Shown here piece by piece: positions 26,033-34,024 of a stretch of DNA of 64,000 bases. This DNA is from CAWJJM01 sp963843275 (GTDB lineage Bacteria > Acidobacteriota > Thermoanaerobaculia > Multivoradales > JBCCEF01). The stretch covers positions 372,001 to 436,000 of the forward strand of contig CAWJJM010000009.1 of NCBI GenBank assembly GCA_963843275.1, read 5' to 3'. Under the pieces are notes generated by a model. The model was not told the DNA's origin, did not search any database, and worked only from the letters and a program-made list of their open reading frames with translations. Position numbers and translations under genes: made by a program. How positions within the stretch are numbered: position 1 is the first letter of the stretch; each line of letters begins with the position of its first letter.

Positions 26033-27330
26033 CCCGCCGCGCCGCCGCGCCGGCGGCCGTCCCCGCCGCCCCGGCGCTGCCCGGCGAGGTCGAGGTGCGG
26101 CGGCTCGACGACGGCCTCACCGTCGCGGTCGTGGTGAACCCGCAGGCTCCGGTCGTCACCACCGCGCTCTGGTACCGGGCCGGCACCTTCCACGAGCCGC
26201 CCGGCCAGGCCGGCGCGGCCCACTTCCTCGAGCACATGATGTTCAAGGGCTCGCCGCTCCATCCGGCCGGCGAGATCGACCGGCGCACCCAGGCCGCGGG
26301 CGGCGACAACAACGCCTTCACCGGCCACGACGCCACCGCCTACTTCTTCGACTTCGCCGCCGACCGCTGGCGCAGCGCCCTGGCGTTGGAGGCGGACCGG
26401 ATGGCGGCGCTGACCCTCGACCCGACGGAGGTGGACAGCGAGCGGCGCGTCATCCTCGAGGAGATCGCGATGTACGAGGCGGAGCCGTGGGACGCGCTCG
26501 AGGAGCGGGTGCTCGCGGCGCTGTTCGGCGCCCACCCGTACGGCCGCCCGGTGCTGGGCCGGCGCGAGGAGCTGGCGGCGACCGGGGCGGCGGAGCTGGC
26601 GCGCTTCCACGCCGGACTCTACCGGCCCTCGAACGCCGTCCTGGTGGTGGCGGGCGACGTCGGCCCGGACGCCTTCGACGCCGTCGCGGCGGCCTTCGCC
26701 GGGGTGTCCGACCGCCCGGCGCCGGCGGCGCCCGCCGCGGCGCCGGAGCCGCCCGCCGGCGGCGGCCGGGTGGAGCAGCGGATGGGCGAGGTGGCGCGGT
26801 TGCTGGTCGCCCTGCCGGCGCCGCCGGGCGGCGCCGCCGACCTCGCCCCCCTGCGCCTGGCGGCGCTGCTGCTCGGGGCCGGGCGGGCCAGCCGCCTGCA
26901 CCGTCGCTTCGTCGACCTCGAGCAGGTCGCGGTGTGGGCCACCGCCGACGTCGAGGAGAGCGTCGGACCGGGGAGCTTCGCGCTGTCGCTGGAGCTCGCC
27001 CCCGGCGCCGACCCGGCGGCGGTCGAGGCGGCGGTGTGCGGCGAGCTGGCGGCCCTGGGCTCGGGCGAGCGGCCGCCCGCGCCGGAGGAGATCGAGCGGG
27101 CCCGGCGCATGGCCGTGGCGGACTGGGTCTTCGGCCACGAGCGGGTGCACCAGCAGGCGCTCGCGGTCGGCTCCGCCCTGACGCTGTTCGACCTCGGCCA
27201 TCCGCACCGCGAGCTGTGCCGGCTGCTCGCCACCGGCGCCGACGACGTGGTGGCCGCCGCGGCACGCCACCTGCGGCCGGAGGCGGCGGTGGTCGGCTGG
27301 TCGCTGCCGGCGCCGGAGGGGGGACGATGA
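26029..27330 (+). CDS. M16 family zinc peptidase, catalytic subunit
   Basis: A 433-residue processing-peptidase-like protein. The inverted zinc motif is intact: HFLEH in GAAHFLEHMMFKGS near residue 66, with the third ligand Glu in the VILEEIAMYE region about 75 residues later. It has the two halves usual for a single-chain M16B subunit. There is no clear signal peptide. It overlaps the kinase stop (ATGA) and the pyrophosphatase start (ATGA). It probably pairs with the inactive M16 protein two genes downstream, as PqqF/PqqG-like or PRS/MPP-type pairs do. Confidence 0.92.
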   Translation: MTRRAAAPAAVPAAPALPGEVEVRRLDDGLTVAVVVNPQAPVVTTALWYRAGTFHEPPGQAGAAHFLEHMMFKGSPLHPAGEIDRRTQAAGGDNNAFTGHDATAYFFDFAADRWRSALALEADRMAALTLDPTEVDSERRVILEEIAMYEAEPWDALEERVLAALFGAHPYGRPVLGRREELAATGAAELARFHAGLYRPSNAVLVVAGDVGPDAFDAVAAAFAGVSDRPAPAAPAAAPEPPAGGGRVEQRMGEVARLLVALPAPPGGAADLAPLRLAALLLGAGRASRLHRRFVDLEQVAVWATADVEESVGPGSFALSLELAPGADPAAVEAAVCGELAALGSGERPPAPEEIERARRMAVADWVFGHERVHQQALAVGSALTLFDLGHPHRELCRLLATGADDVVAAAARHLRPEAAVVGWSLPAPEGGR

Positions 27331-28004
27331 GCGGCCGCGCGGACCTGCTGCGCCAGCTCTTCAAGCCGCACCCGTGGCACGGCATCCCGATCGGTGACCG
27401 GGCGCCCGAGGTGGTCGCCGCCTACATCGAGATCGTGCCGCTGGACACGGTCAAGTACGAGATCGACAAGGCCACCGGCTACCTGCGCGTCGACCGGCCG
27501 CAGCGCTTCTCGAACGTCTGCCCGTCGCTGTACGGCTTCGTGCCCCGGACCTACTGCGGCGAGCGCACCGCCGCCCTGTGCCGCGAGCGCACCGGGCGCG
27601 AGGTGGCGGGCGACGGCGACCCGCTCGACATCTGCGTGCTGACCGAGCGGGCGCTGTCGCACGGCGACCTGCTGGTGCAGGCGGTGCCGGTGGGCGGCTT
27701 CCGCCTGGTCGACCGCGGCGAGGCGGACGACAAGATCGTCGCCGTGCTCGAGGACGACTCCGTCTTCGGCGGCCACCGCGACGTCTCCGACCTGCCGGCG
27801 GCGCAGCTGGCGCGCCTCGAGCACTACTTCCTGACCTACAAGCAGCCGCCCGGCGGGCGGGAGGTCGACGTCGAGATCGCCGAGGTGTACGGGCGGCGCG
27901 ACGCCTGGGCGGTGATCGAGGCCGCCCGCGACGACTACCGCGCCGCCTACGGCGACCTCGAGGCGACGGCCCGCCGGCTGCTGGACGGGGGCGACGGCCG
28001 GTGA
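27327..28004 (+). CDS. ppa: Family I inorganic pyrophosphatase
   Basis: A 225-residue soluble pyrophosphatase that hydrolyses PPi to phosphate, pulling biosynthetic reactions forward. Family I motifs are present: KYEIDKATG, YGFVPRTYCGE and the metal-binding GDGDPLDICVLTE. ADDKIVAVLEDD supplies further active-site residues. It is longer at the N-terminus than the E. coli enzyme. It is unusually placed between two M16 genes, with 4-nt overlaps on both sides. Confidence 0.95.
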   Translation: MSGRADLLRQLFKPHPWHGIPIGDRAPEVVAAYIEIVPLDTVKYEIDKATGYLRVDRPQRFSNVCPSLYGFVPRTYCGERTAALCRERTGREVAGDGDPLDICVLTERALSHGDLLVQAVPVGGFRLVDRGEADDKIVAVLEDDSVFGGHRDVSDLPAAQLARLEHYFLTYKQPPGGREVDVEIAEVYGRRDAWAVIEAARDDYRAAYGDLEATARRLLDGGDGR

Positions 28005-29311
28005 GCGCCGGCCCCGGCCGCGGTGTCGCCGGCCCCGCCGTCGCCGCCCCGGCGGCGCGGGTGCGGCGGACCTCCGGCGCGCCGGTCGTGTCGGTGCGCG
28101 CCTGGCTGCCCGGCGGCGCCCGCGGCGAGGCGGTGCCGGGCCTCGCCCACGTCACCGGGCGCATGCTGGCGGAGGGCTCGCGACGTCGCGACTGGCGCGA
28201 GATCGCCGACCGCGTCGAGGCCCGCGGGATGATCCTGCAGACCCTCGGCGGCTTCGAGTCGCACGGCCTGGCGATCGACGCCCTGGCGGCCGACTGGGAG
28301 GCGGCGCTCGACCTCGCCGCGGAGCTGCTCCTCGAGCCGGCCTTCCCGGCCGACCGCTGCGCCTGGGTGGCGCGGCAGGCGGCGGCGGAGCTCGACAGCC
28401 TGGGCGACCAGCCGGAGGTGCGGACCGCCTGGGGTTTCCTCGACCAGCTCTACCATCCGCACCGCCGGGCCCTGCCGCTCCAGGGGACGGCGGCCGACCT
28501 CGCCGGGCTGACGGCGGCCGACTGCGCCGCCTTCCACCGCCGCGGCGTGGCGGCCGGGCCGCGGCTGGCGGTGGCCGGCCCGGTCGACCCGGGGCGGGTG
28601 GCGGCGCGGGCCCGGGAGCTGTTCGCCGGGGTCGCCCCGGGCGGCGCTGCGGAGGAGCCGGCACCGGCGCCCGCGCCCGCGGGACGGCCGCAGGCGCGGC
28701 GGGTGGTGGCGCTGCCGGCGGCGGAGGAGGGGGCCGGGCAGGCGCACCTCTACCTCGGGCACCTGACGATCGACCGCCGGCACCCCGATCTCGAGGCGCT
28801 GGAGCTCGCCGGCGTGGTGCTGGGCGCCGGGGCCGGCCTGACCGGGCGCGTCCCCGAGCGCATCCGCGAGCGCGAGGGGCTGGCCTACACGGCGAGCGCC
28901 GCCATCGTGGCCGGCGCCGGGCTCGACCCCGGCCGCTTGGTGGTCTACGTCGGCACCTCCCCCGAGACGGTGGAGCGCGCCGAGCGCGCCGCCCGCGAGG
29001 AGATCGAGCGCCTGGTGACCGACGGCGCCACGGCGGCCGAGCTGGAGAGCGCCCGCGCCTGGCTGCTGGGCCGCGAGCCGTTCCGCCACGAGACCTCGCG
29101 GCAGTGGGCGGACCTGCTGGCGGAGGCGGAGCACTACGGCCTGCCGCTCGACCGTCCCGAGGTGCGACGGCGGCGGCTCGAGGAGGTGACGGCGGCGGAG
29201 GTCGCGGCGGCGCTGCAGCGCCACGTCGACCCGGCCAGGTTGCGGGTGACCGTGGGCCTGCCCGGCGGGGCACGGTCCGAGGATCTCTCGGGGCGAGGAG
29301 GTGGGGGATGA
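28001..29311 (+). CDS. M16 family protein, non-catalytic subunit
   Basis: A 436-residue M16 homologue. The segment where HxxEH should be reads GLAHVTGRMLAEGS, so the zinc site is missing. The C-terminal family motif survives (RVPERIREREGLAYTASAAI, with the conserved Arg/Tyr pair of M16 non-catalytic subunits). Such proteins form heterodimers with active M16 subunits and help hold substrate. GTG 28001 overlaps the ppa stop (GTGA). The active partner is probably the gene at 26029. Confidence 0.88.
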   Translation: MSAGPGRGVAGPAVAAPAARVRRTSGAPVVSVRAWLPGGARGEAVPGLAHVTGRMLAEGSRRRDWREIADRVEARGMILQTLGGFESHGLAIDALAADWEAALDLAAELLLEPAFPADRCAWVARQAAAELDSLGDQPEVRTAWGFLDQLYHPHRRALPLQGTAADLAGLTAADCAAFHRRGVAAGPRLAVAGPVDPGRVAARARELFAGVAPGGAAEEPAPAPAPAGRPQARRVVALPAAEEGAGQAHLYLGHLTIDRRHPDLEALELAGVVLGAGAGLTGRVPERIREREGLAYTASAAIVAGAGLDPGRLVVYVGTSPETVERAERAAREEIERLVTDGATAAELESARAWLLGREPFRHETSRQWADLLAEAEHYGLPLDRPEVRRRRLEEVTAAEVAAALQRHVDPARLRVTVGLPGGARSEDLSGRGGGG

Positions 29312-30759
29312 CGTCGACGGCGCCGGCGTACGAGAAGCTCGGAGTCTTCTACCTGGGACGGGCGTGGGACCCGGCCGCGGGCGCCACGGCGCCGGCGCCG
29401 CTGCTCTACGACGCCCGCGACCTGGTGACCCACGCCCTGGTGGTGGGGATGACCGGCAGCGGCAAGACCGGCCTGTCGATCGCCCTGCTCGAGGAGGCGG
29501 CGCTGGACGGCGTGCCCGCCCTGGTGATCGACCCGAAGGGGGACATGGCCAATCTGCTGCTGACCTTCCCCGACCTGGCACCGGCGGACTTCGCGCCCTG
29601 GGTGGACCCGGACGAGGCCCGCCGCGAGGGGATCTCGGTCGACGAGCTGGCGGTGCGGGTCGCCGACCGCTGGCGCCGCGGCCTGGCGGAGTGGGACCAG
29701 GACGGCGAGCGCATCCGCCGCCTGCGCGCCGGCGCCGAGCTGGCGGTCTACACCCCGGGCAGCTCGGCCGGCCGCGCGGTCTCGGTGCTGGCCTCCTTCG
29801 CTGCGCCGCCGGCGGGCGCCGCCAGCGATCCCGACCTGCTGCGCGAACGGGTGCAGACCACGGTCGCGAGCCTGCTGGGCCTGCTCGGCCGCACCGCCGA
29901 CCCGGTGGGCAGCCGCGAGCACATCCTCCTGGCGCTGCTCTTCGAGCGCGCCTGGGGCGAGGGCCGCGACCTCGACCTCGGCGAGCTGATCCGCCAGGTG
30001 CAGACCCCACCGGTGGAGCGGGTGGGGGTGATGCCGCTGGAGACCTTCTACCCCGCCGCCGACCGCTTCGCGCTGGCGATGGCGCTGAACAACCTGCTCG
30101 CCTCGCCGACCTTCGCCGCCTGGCTCGAGGGCGAGCCGCTCGACGTCGGCGGGCTGCTCCACACCGCCGACGGACGGCCGCGGGTGGCGGTCTTCTCGAT
30201 CGCCCACCTGTCCGACGCCGAGCGCATGTTCTTCGTCTCCCTGCTGCTGTCGCAGGTCCTGGGCTGGGCCCGCGCCCAGCCCGGCACCTCGAGCCTGCGG
30301 GCGGTGGTCTGCATGGACGAGGTCTTCGGCTACCTGCCGCCGGTGGCCGAGCCGCCCTCGAAGCGGCCGCTGCTCACCCTGCTCAAGCAGGCGCGCGCCT
30401 TCGGGGTCGGGGTGGTGCTGGGGACGCAGAACCCGGTCGACCTCGACTACAAGGGCCTGGCCAACATCGGCACCTGGTTCCTCGGGCGGCTGCAGACCCA
30501 GCGCGACAAGGACCGTCTGCTCGACGGCCTGGAGAGCTCGGCGAGCGGCGCCGGTCTCGACCGCGGGGAGCTCGACAAGCTGCTTTCGTCGCTCGACAAG
30601 CGGGTCTTCCTCCTGCACGACGTCCATGCCGGCGCGCCGACGCTGTTCCGCACCCGCTGGGCGATGTCCTACCTGGCCGGGCCGCTGACCCGCGACCAGA
30701 TCCGACGGTTGACCCCGGCCGCGGCGCCGGCGGCGGCGCCCGCTGGCGCCGGCGCGTGA
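29308..30759 (+). CDS. HerA/VirD4-like P-loop ATPase
   Basis: A 483-residue ATPase of the HerA/FtsK superfamily. Walker A GMTGSGKTG lies near residue 47, followed by VIDPKGDMANLLLTFPDL, typical of this group. The Walker B-like AVVCMDEVFGYLP and a sensor-type GTQNPVDLDYKG come later. It ends in an Ala-rich tail. Relatives pump DNA or remodel protein-DNA complexes as hexamers; the role here is unknown. No nuclease (NurA, SIR2, DUF4297) is adjacent, so it does not look like a known defence pair. It overlaps its neighbours by 4 nt on both sides. Confidence 0.85.
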   Translation: MTSTAPAYEKLGVFYLGRAWDPAAGATAPAPLLYDARDLVTHALVVGMTGSGKTGLSIALLEEAALDGVPALVIDPKGDMANLLLTFPDLAPADFAPWVDPDEARREGISVDELAVRVADRWRRGLAEWDQDGERIRRLRAGAELAVYTPGSSAGRAVSVLASFAAPPAGAASDPDLLRERVQTTVASLLGLLGRTADPVGSREHILLALLFERAWGEGRDLDLGELIRQVQTPPVERVGVMPLETFYPAADRFALAMALNNLLASPTFAAWLEGEPLDVGGLLHTADGRPRVAVFSIAHLSDAERMFFVSLLLSQVLGWARAQPGTSSLRAVVCMDEVFGYLPPVAEPPSKRPLLTLLKQARAFGVGVVLGTQNPVDLDYKGLANIGTWFLGRLQTQRDKDRLLDGLESSASGAGLDRGELDKLLSSLDKRVFLLHDVHAGAPTLFRTRWAMSYLAGPLTRDQIRRLTPAAAPAAAPAGAGA

Positions 30760-31745
30760 ACCCGCCGCCAACGGCCGGGAGCCCGCCGCCGGCGGTGGCG
30801 CCCTCCGCCGCGGCGGAGAGGTCCGGGCCCGCCGCCGGCGCCGGCCGCCCGGTGCTGCCGCCGGGGGTGCCGCAGGCGTTCCTGCCGGCCTCGTTCGGGC
30901 CGGCGGAGCGCTGCCGGCCGCACCTGCTCGGGCTGGCCCGGGTGAGCTTCGTCGAGTCGCGCGCCGGGATCGAGCACGCCGAGGACGTGGCCCTGCTGGT
31001 GCCGGTGGGCGGCGCTGCGGCCGCCGAGCTGCCCGGCTGGGACGCGGCGCGCGAGGTGGAGCTGGACGAGCGCGAGCTGGCCCCCGACCCACCCGCCGCC
31101 GCCGCCGCGTTCGACCCGGTCCCGGGGCCGGCGGCCGACCCCGGGAGCTACCGCGGCTGGGAGCGGGACCTGGCGGACACCCTCTACCGCGGCCGCCGCC
31201 TCGAGCTGCTCTCCAGCCGCCGGCTGAAGCTGGTGGCGCGGCCGGACGAGAGCGAGCGCGACTTCCGGGTGCGCGTGGCGGAGGGGCTGCGGCAGGCGCG
31301 GGACGCGGAGATGGAGCGGCTACGGGAAGGCTGGGCGCGCCGGCTGGAGGCCAAGCGGGAGCAGGTCCGCCGCGCCGACCAGGCGGTCGGACGCGAGCGC
31401 GAGCAGGCCGACGACCGCAAGCGCCAGGCCTGGGTCGACGCCGGCGCGTCGCTGTTCGGCGCCCTGCTCGGGCGCAAGGCGCTGTCGGCGACCAACATGC
31501 GGCGCGCCGGCACCGTGATGCGCGGCTTCTCGCGCAGCGGCAAGGAGTCCGCCGACGTCGAGCGGGCGGGCGAAACGCTGCGGGTCCGGCAGGAGGAGCT
31601 CGCCGCGCTGGAGGCCGACGCCGAGCGGGAGGCGGCGGAGCTCGGCGAGCGCTTCGACCCGGCGGCCGAGGAGCTCGAGACGGTGGTGGTGCACCCGCGC
31701 CGCAGCGACGTCGAGGTGCGCCGCGTCCTGCTCGCCTGGGGCTAG
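30756..31745 (+). CDS. Coiled-coil partner of the HerA-like ATPase
   Basis: A 329-residue protein: a Pro/Ala-rich N-terminus, a mixed domain (about 40-150), then a long charged coiled coil (about 175-225, KREQVRRADQAVGREREQA). A short hydrophobic glycine segment (ASLFGALLGRKALSATNMRR) and a second coil (about 270-315) follow. From memory, this layout also occurs as the C-terminal half of longer single-chain ATPases of the same group; I could not verify that. GTG 30756 overlaps the ATPase stop (GTGA), so the two are translated together. It is the last gene of the operon, just before the 157-bp repeat. Confidence 0.75.
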   Translation: MNPPPTAGSPPPAVAPSAAAERSGPAAGAGRPVLPPGVPQAFLPASFGPAERCRPHLLGLARVSFVESRAGIEHAEDVALLVPVGGAAAAELPGWDAAREVELDERELAPDPPAAAAAFDPVPGPAADPGSYRGWERDLADTLYRGRRLELLSSRRLKLVARPDESERDFRVRVAEGLRQARDAEMERLREGWARRLEAKREQVRRADQAVGREREQADDRKRQAWVDAGASLFGALLGRKALSATNMRRAGTVMRGFSRSGKESADVERAGETLRVRQEELAALEADAEREAAELGERFDPAAEELETVVVHPRRSDVEVRRVLLAWG

Positions 31746-32130
31746 GCGGCGGATGCGGGCCCGGCTGCGGCGTCGCTGCTCGCTCGGGCCGCCTGCGGCG
31801 ACCGGGTGGTCGCCTCAGCGTCCCTCCCTCGCGCTCCTTGCATCCAGACCCACCTCCACCGCCTAGCCTCGAGCCCGCACCGCTGGTTCGACAGGCTGCT
31901 GGGCGGCGGATGCGGGCCCGGCTGCGGCGTCGCTGCTCGCTCGGGCCGCCTGCGGCGACCGGGTGGTCGCCTCAGCGTCCCTCCCTCGCGCTCCTTGCAT
32001 CCAGACCCACCTCCACCGCCTAGCCTCGAGCCCGCACCGCTGGTTCGACAGGCTGCTGGGCGGCGGATGCGGGCCCGGCTGCGGCGTCGCTGCTCGCTCG
32101 GGCCGCCTGCGGCGACCGGGTGGTCGCCTC
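31745..32130. repeat. Perfect 157-bp tandem repeat, about 2.5 copies
   Basis: Three head-to-tail copies: 31745-31901, 31902-32058 and 32059-32130 (partial). The first two are identical over all 157 nt; the third matches until the unit diverges at 32131. The repeat fills most of the 437-nt gap between the convergent coiled-coil and anti-sigma genes. The unit holds an inverted pair (AGCCCGCA and TGCGGGC) around the unit junction and can form GC-rich stems. It encodes no recognisable protein. It may be an expanding minisatellite or a transcription-stopping structure for two converging operons. The rest of the gap (32131-32182) shows nothing further. Confidence 0.9.
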
Positions 32131-32182
32131 GGCACGGTGGCGCCCAGGGCCGCGGCCCGTCGGCAGCCACGGCCGGGCCGGC

Positions 32183-32722
32183 TCAGCGCTCGCTGAAGGT
32201 CTCGAGCAGGGCGATGCCGGCGCCGGCGGCGAGGGCGAAGGCGATGCCGGCGGCCACCACCAGGGCCATCGCGAGGTCGGACGGGCTGGCTCCGGGCAGC
32301 GGCAGGTCGACGGCGGTCAGGTGCTGTCCGAGGACCTGCCAGACCCCGCCCAGCAGAGCGCTGACGGCGACGGCGGCGAGCAGGGCGGCGACGGCCTGCG
32401 CCACCCGCACCGGTCGCGTGGCGCGCTCCGCCGCCCGCTGCTTGTCGCTCAACCGCTCGAGGATCTGCGCCCGCCAGTAGAGGCGGCGCGGGTCCGGCAG
32501 CGGATCCGGGTCGCGGGCGTCGGCGAGGCGTGCCAGGGCGCCCGACACGGCGGCGCTGCGCCGGCAGGCCGGGCAGCTCTCGAGATGGGCGGCGAGAGGC
32601 GCCGGGAGAGCACCGGCGGCGGCCGGCGGCGCGCCCGCCGCGTCGCGGCGGGGCAGCGCGGTGCGCCGGGGGCGCAGGGCCTCGATCAGGTCGCGCTCGA
32701 AGGGGCAGTCGTCCACGGTCAT
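32183..32722 (-). CDS. Anti-sigma factor with zinc-finger (zf-HC2) domain
   Basis: A 179-residue membrane-anchored regulator. The N-terminal domain has the zinc pattern HLESCPACRR (HxxxCxxC) near residues 45-54, which binds ECF sigma factors. Two helices follow: about 108-127 (AVAALLAAVAVSALLGG) and about 150-172 (ALVVAAGIAFALAAGAGIALL). It overlaps the sigma-factor stop by 4 nt (ATGA), so the pair is translationally coupled. It holds the sigma factor inactive until an unknown signal acts. Confidence 0.88.
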   Translation of the reverse strand: MTVDDCPFERDLIEALRPRRTALPRRDAAGAPPAAAGALPAPLAAHLESCPACRRSAAVSGALARLADARDPDPLPDPRRLYWRAQILERLSDKQRAAERATRPVRVAQAVAALLAAVAVSALLGGVWQVLGQHLTAVDLPLPGASPSDLAMALVVAAGIAFALAAGAGIALLETFSER

Positions 32723-33351
32723 CTCCAGTCCTCCACGGGGAACCCCCGCTGCTCCAGGATCCGGGCCAGGTGCTTGCGGGCCCGGAACAGCAGGACCTTG
32801 ACGCTCTTCTCGCCCACCCCGAGCACCTCGGCGATCTCGCGGTGCTCGGCGCCCTCGACGTGGGCCAGCCAGAGCAGCGCCCGTTCCTTCGGTTTGAGCT
32901 CGCGGAAGGCGCGGTCGAGGTCGTGCGACAGGGCGGCGTCGCCGGGCGGCACCGACCCGGTCACCGGGCCGGCCCGCTCGCTCCAGCGCCGCTCGTGGGC
33001 GGCCCGGCGCCAGCGGTCCTGGGCCAGCCGGGTGGCGGTGCGGTAGAGGTAGGTGGTGGTCTGTCGCTCGTCGAGGGCCGGCGGGGCGGCGCGCAGGAAC
33101 CGGTAGAAGGTCTCCTGCAGCAGGTCGTCGGCGAGCGCCGGGTTCGCCACCAGCCGCCGCAGGTAGCCGCGCAACGGCCGGGCGACCCGCTCGTAGAGGG
33201 CGGTGAGCTCCTCCTCGTCGAGCCGCAGCGGCGCCGCCGCCGGTTCGGCGCCGGCGTCGCCCGCGGAGCTCGTGGCGCCGGAGACCACCGTGCCGACCGG
33301 CCCGGCCCCCTCCATCGCCATCTGGCGGAACATCGCTCCACCCCAGATCAT
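32719..33351 (-). CDS. ECF-type RNA polymerase sigma factor
   Basis: A 210-residue sigma-70 family factor. Region 2 is at about 50-115 (YERVARPLRGYLRRLVANPALADDLLQETFYRFLR, the -10 binding helix) and region 4 at about 150-200 (FRELKPKERALLWLAHVEGAEHREIAEVLGVGEKSVKV, the -35 binding HTH). Regions 1.1 and 3 are absent, as in ECF factors. The 40-residue N-terminal extension is Ala/Gly-rich. It is coupled to the overlapping anti-sigma gene. Its regulon is not identified; no autoregulatory promoter could be recognised without its consensus. Confidence 0.93.
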   Translation of the reverse strand: MIWGGAMFRQMAMEGAGPVGTVVSGATSSAGDAGAEPAAAPLRLDEEELTALYERVARPLRGYLRRLVANPALADDLLQETFYRFLRAAPPALDERQTTTYLYRTATRLAQDRWRRAAHERRWSERAGPVTGSVPPGDAALSHDLDRAFRELKPKERALLWLAHVEGAEHREIAEVLGVGEKSVKVLLFRARKHLARILEQRGFPVEDWR

Positions 33352-33421
33352 CCTCAGCCCTCCTCGGGGTCCCTCAGCTTGTCACGGTCGCCACGGCGGC
33401 AGGCGTGCGGGCGACGCGGTC

Positions 33422-33895
33422 TCACGCCTCCGGTCCGGCGAGCGGCCCGGGGCCGGCCGAGCGGGGCTTCACCAGCCCCCAGCTCTTCGACAGCGTGTAG
33501 CTGAGCGTCGCCGCGATCAGGAACCCGAGGCCGAGGAAGAGCAGGATGGTGGCCGGGTAGATGAGGTCCGGCTCGCCGGTGAGCGCCTGCAGGGTGTAGA
33601 AGCCGATCCCCATCACGGTCGCCACCACGCCGGTCTGGATGGCGAAGAGGATGCGCTTGGCCGGCGCCCAGCCGGTGCGCTCCTCGACCACGCCGGCGAT
33701 GAACTTTCGGCCGCCCTCGGTCTGCAGGAAGGAGGCGAGCTCCTGGGGCGAGTCGAAGCGCTCGAGCACCCGGGTCTGCAGGTCCATCTGCGCCTGGAGC
33801 TGCTCGCGGGCGCGCTGCGACCGCACGTGGATCCAGTAGGCCAGGGTGGCGAAGAAGGTGATGAAGAAGACCGGGACGATCAGGGCTTCGGGCAT
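33422..33895 (-). CDS. Conserved membrane protein upstream of the ECF sigma factor
   Basis: A 157-residue protein: an N-terminal helix (residues 4-21, ALIVPVFFITFFATLAYWI), a charged middle with a short coiled coil (SQRAREQLQAQMDLQTRVLERF), then two more helices (about 85-105 and 112-135). The family name is not certain (possibly DUF6249-like). It precedes the sigma/anti-sigma pair by 70 nt on the same strand and could be part of the sensing apparatus. ATG 33895 begins the homology-bearing part of a longer open frame. Confidence 0.7.
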   Translation of the reverse strand: MPEALIVPVFFITFFATLAYWIHVRSQRAREQLQAQMDLQTRVLERFDSPQELASFLQTEGGRKFIAGVVEERTGWAPAKRILFAIQTGVVATVMGIGFYTLQALTGEPDLIYPATILLFLGLGFLIAATLSYTLSKSWGLVKPRSAGPGPLAGPEA

Positions 33896-34024
33896 GGCGT
33901 CCTCCGCGGACTGGTCCCGCCGGGTCTCTTCCCGGCGGGGGCGGGCGGCACGGTGCGTCCGCCTCGACCGGGTGAGACGGAGGGGCGGGCGGCGGGTTAA
34001 CAGGTGCGACAGAATAGGGGCGGC

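Noticed and set aside
29308..31745. HerA-based anti-phage defence system
   Set aside because: Known HerA defence pairs carry SIR2, DUF4297 or NurA-type nucleases. The partner here is a coiled-coil protein with no nuclease motif, and the operon partners are housekeeping-like.
31745..32130. CRISPR array
   Set aside because: Units are 157 nt with no spacers, and no cas genes are present. The 94-nt repeat at the tRNA has 14-nt variable blocks but only two copies and tRNA-derived repeats.
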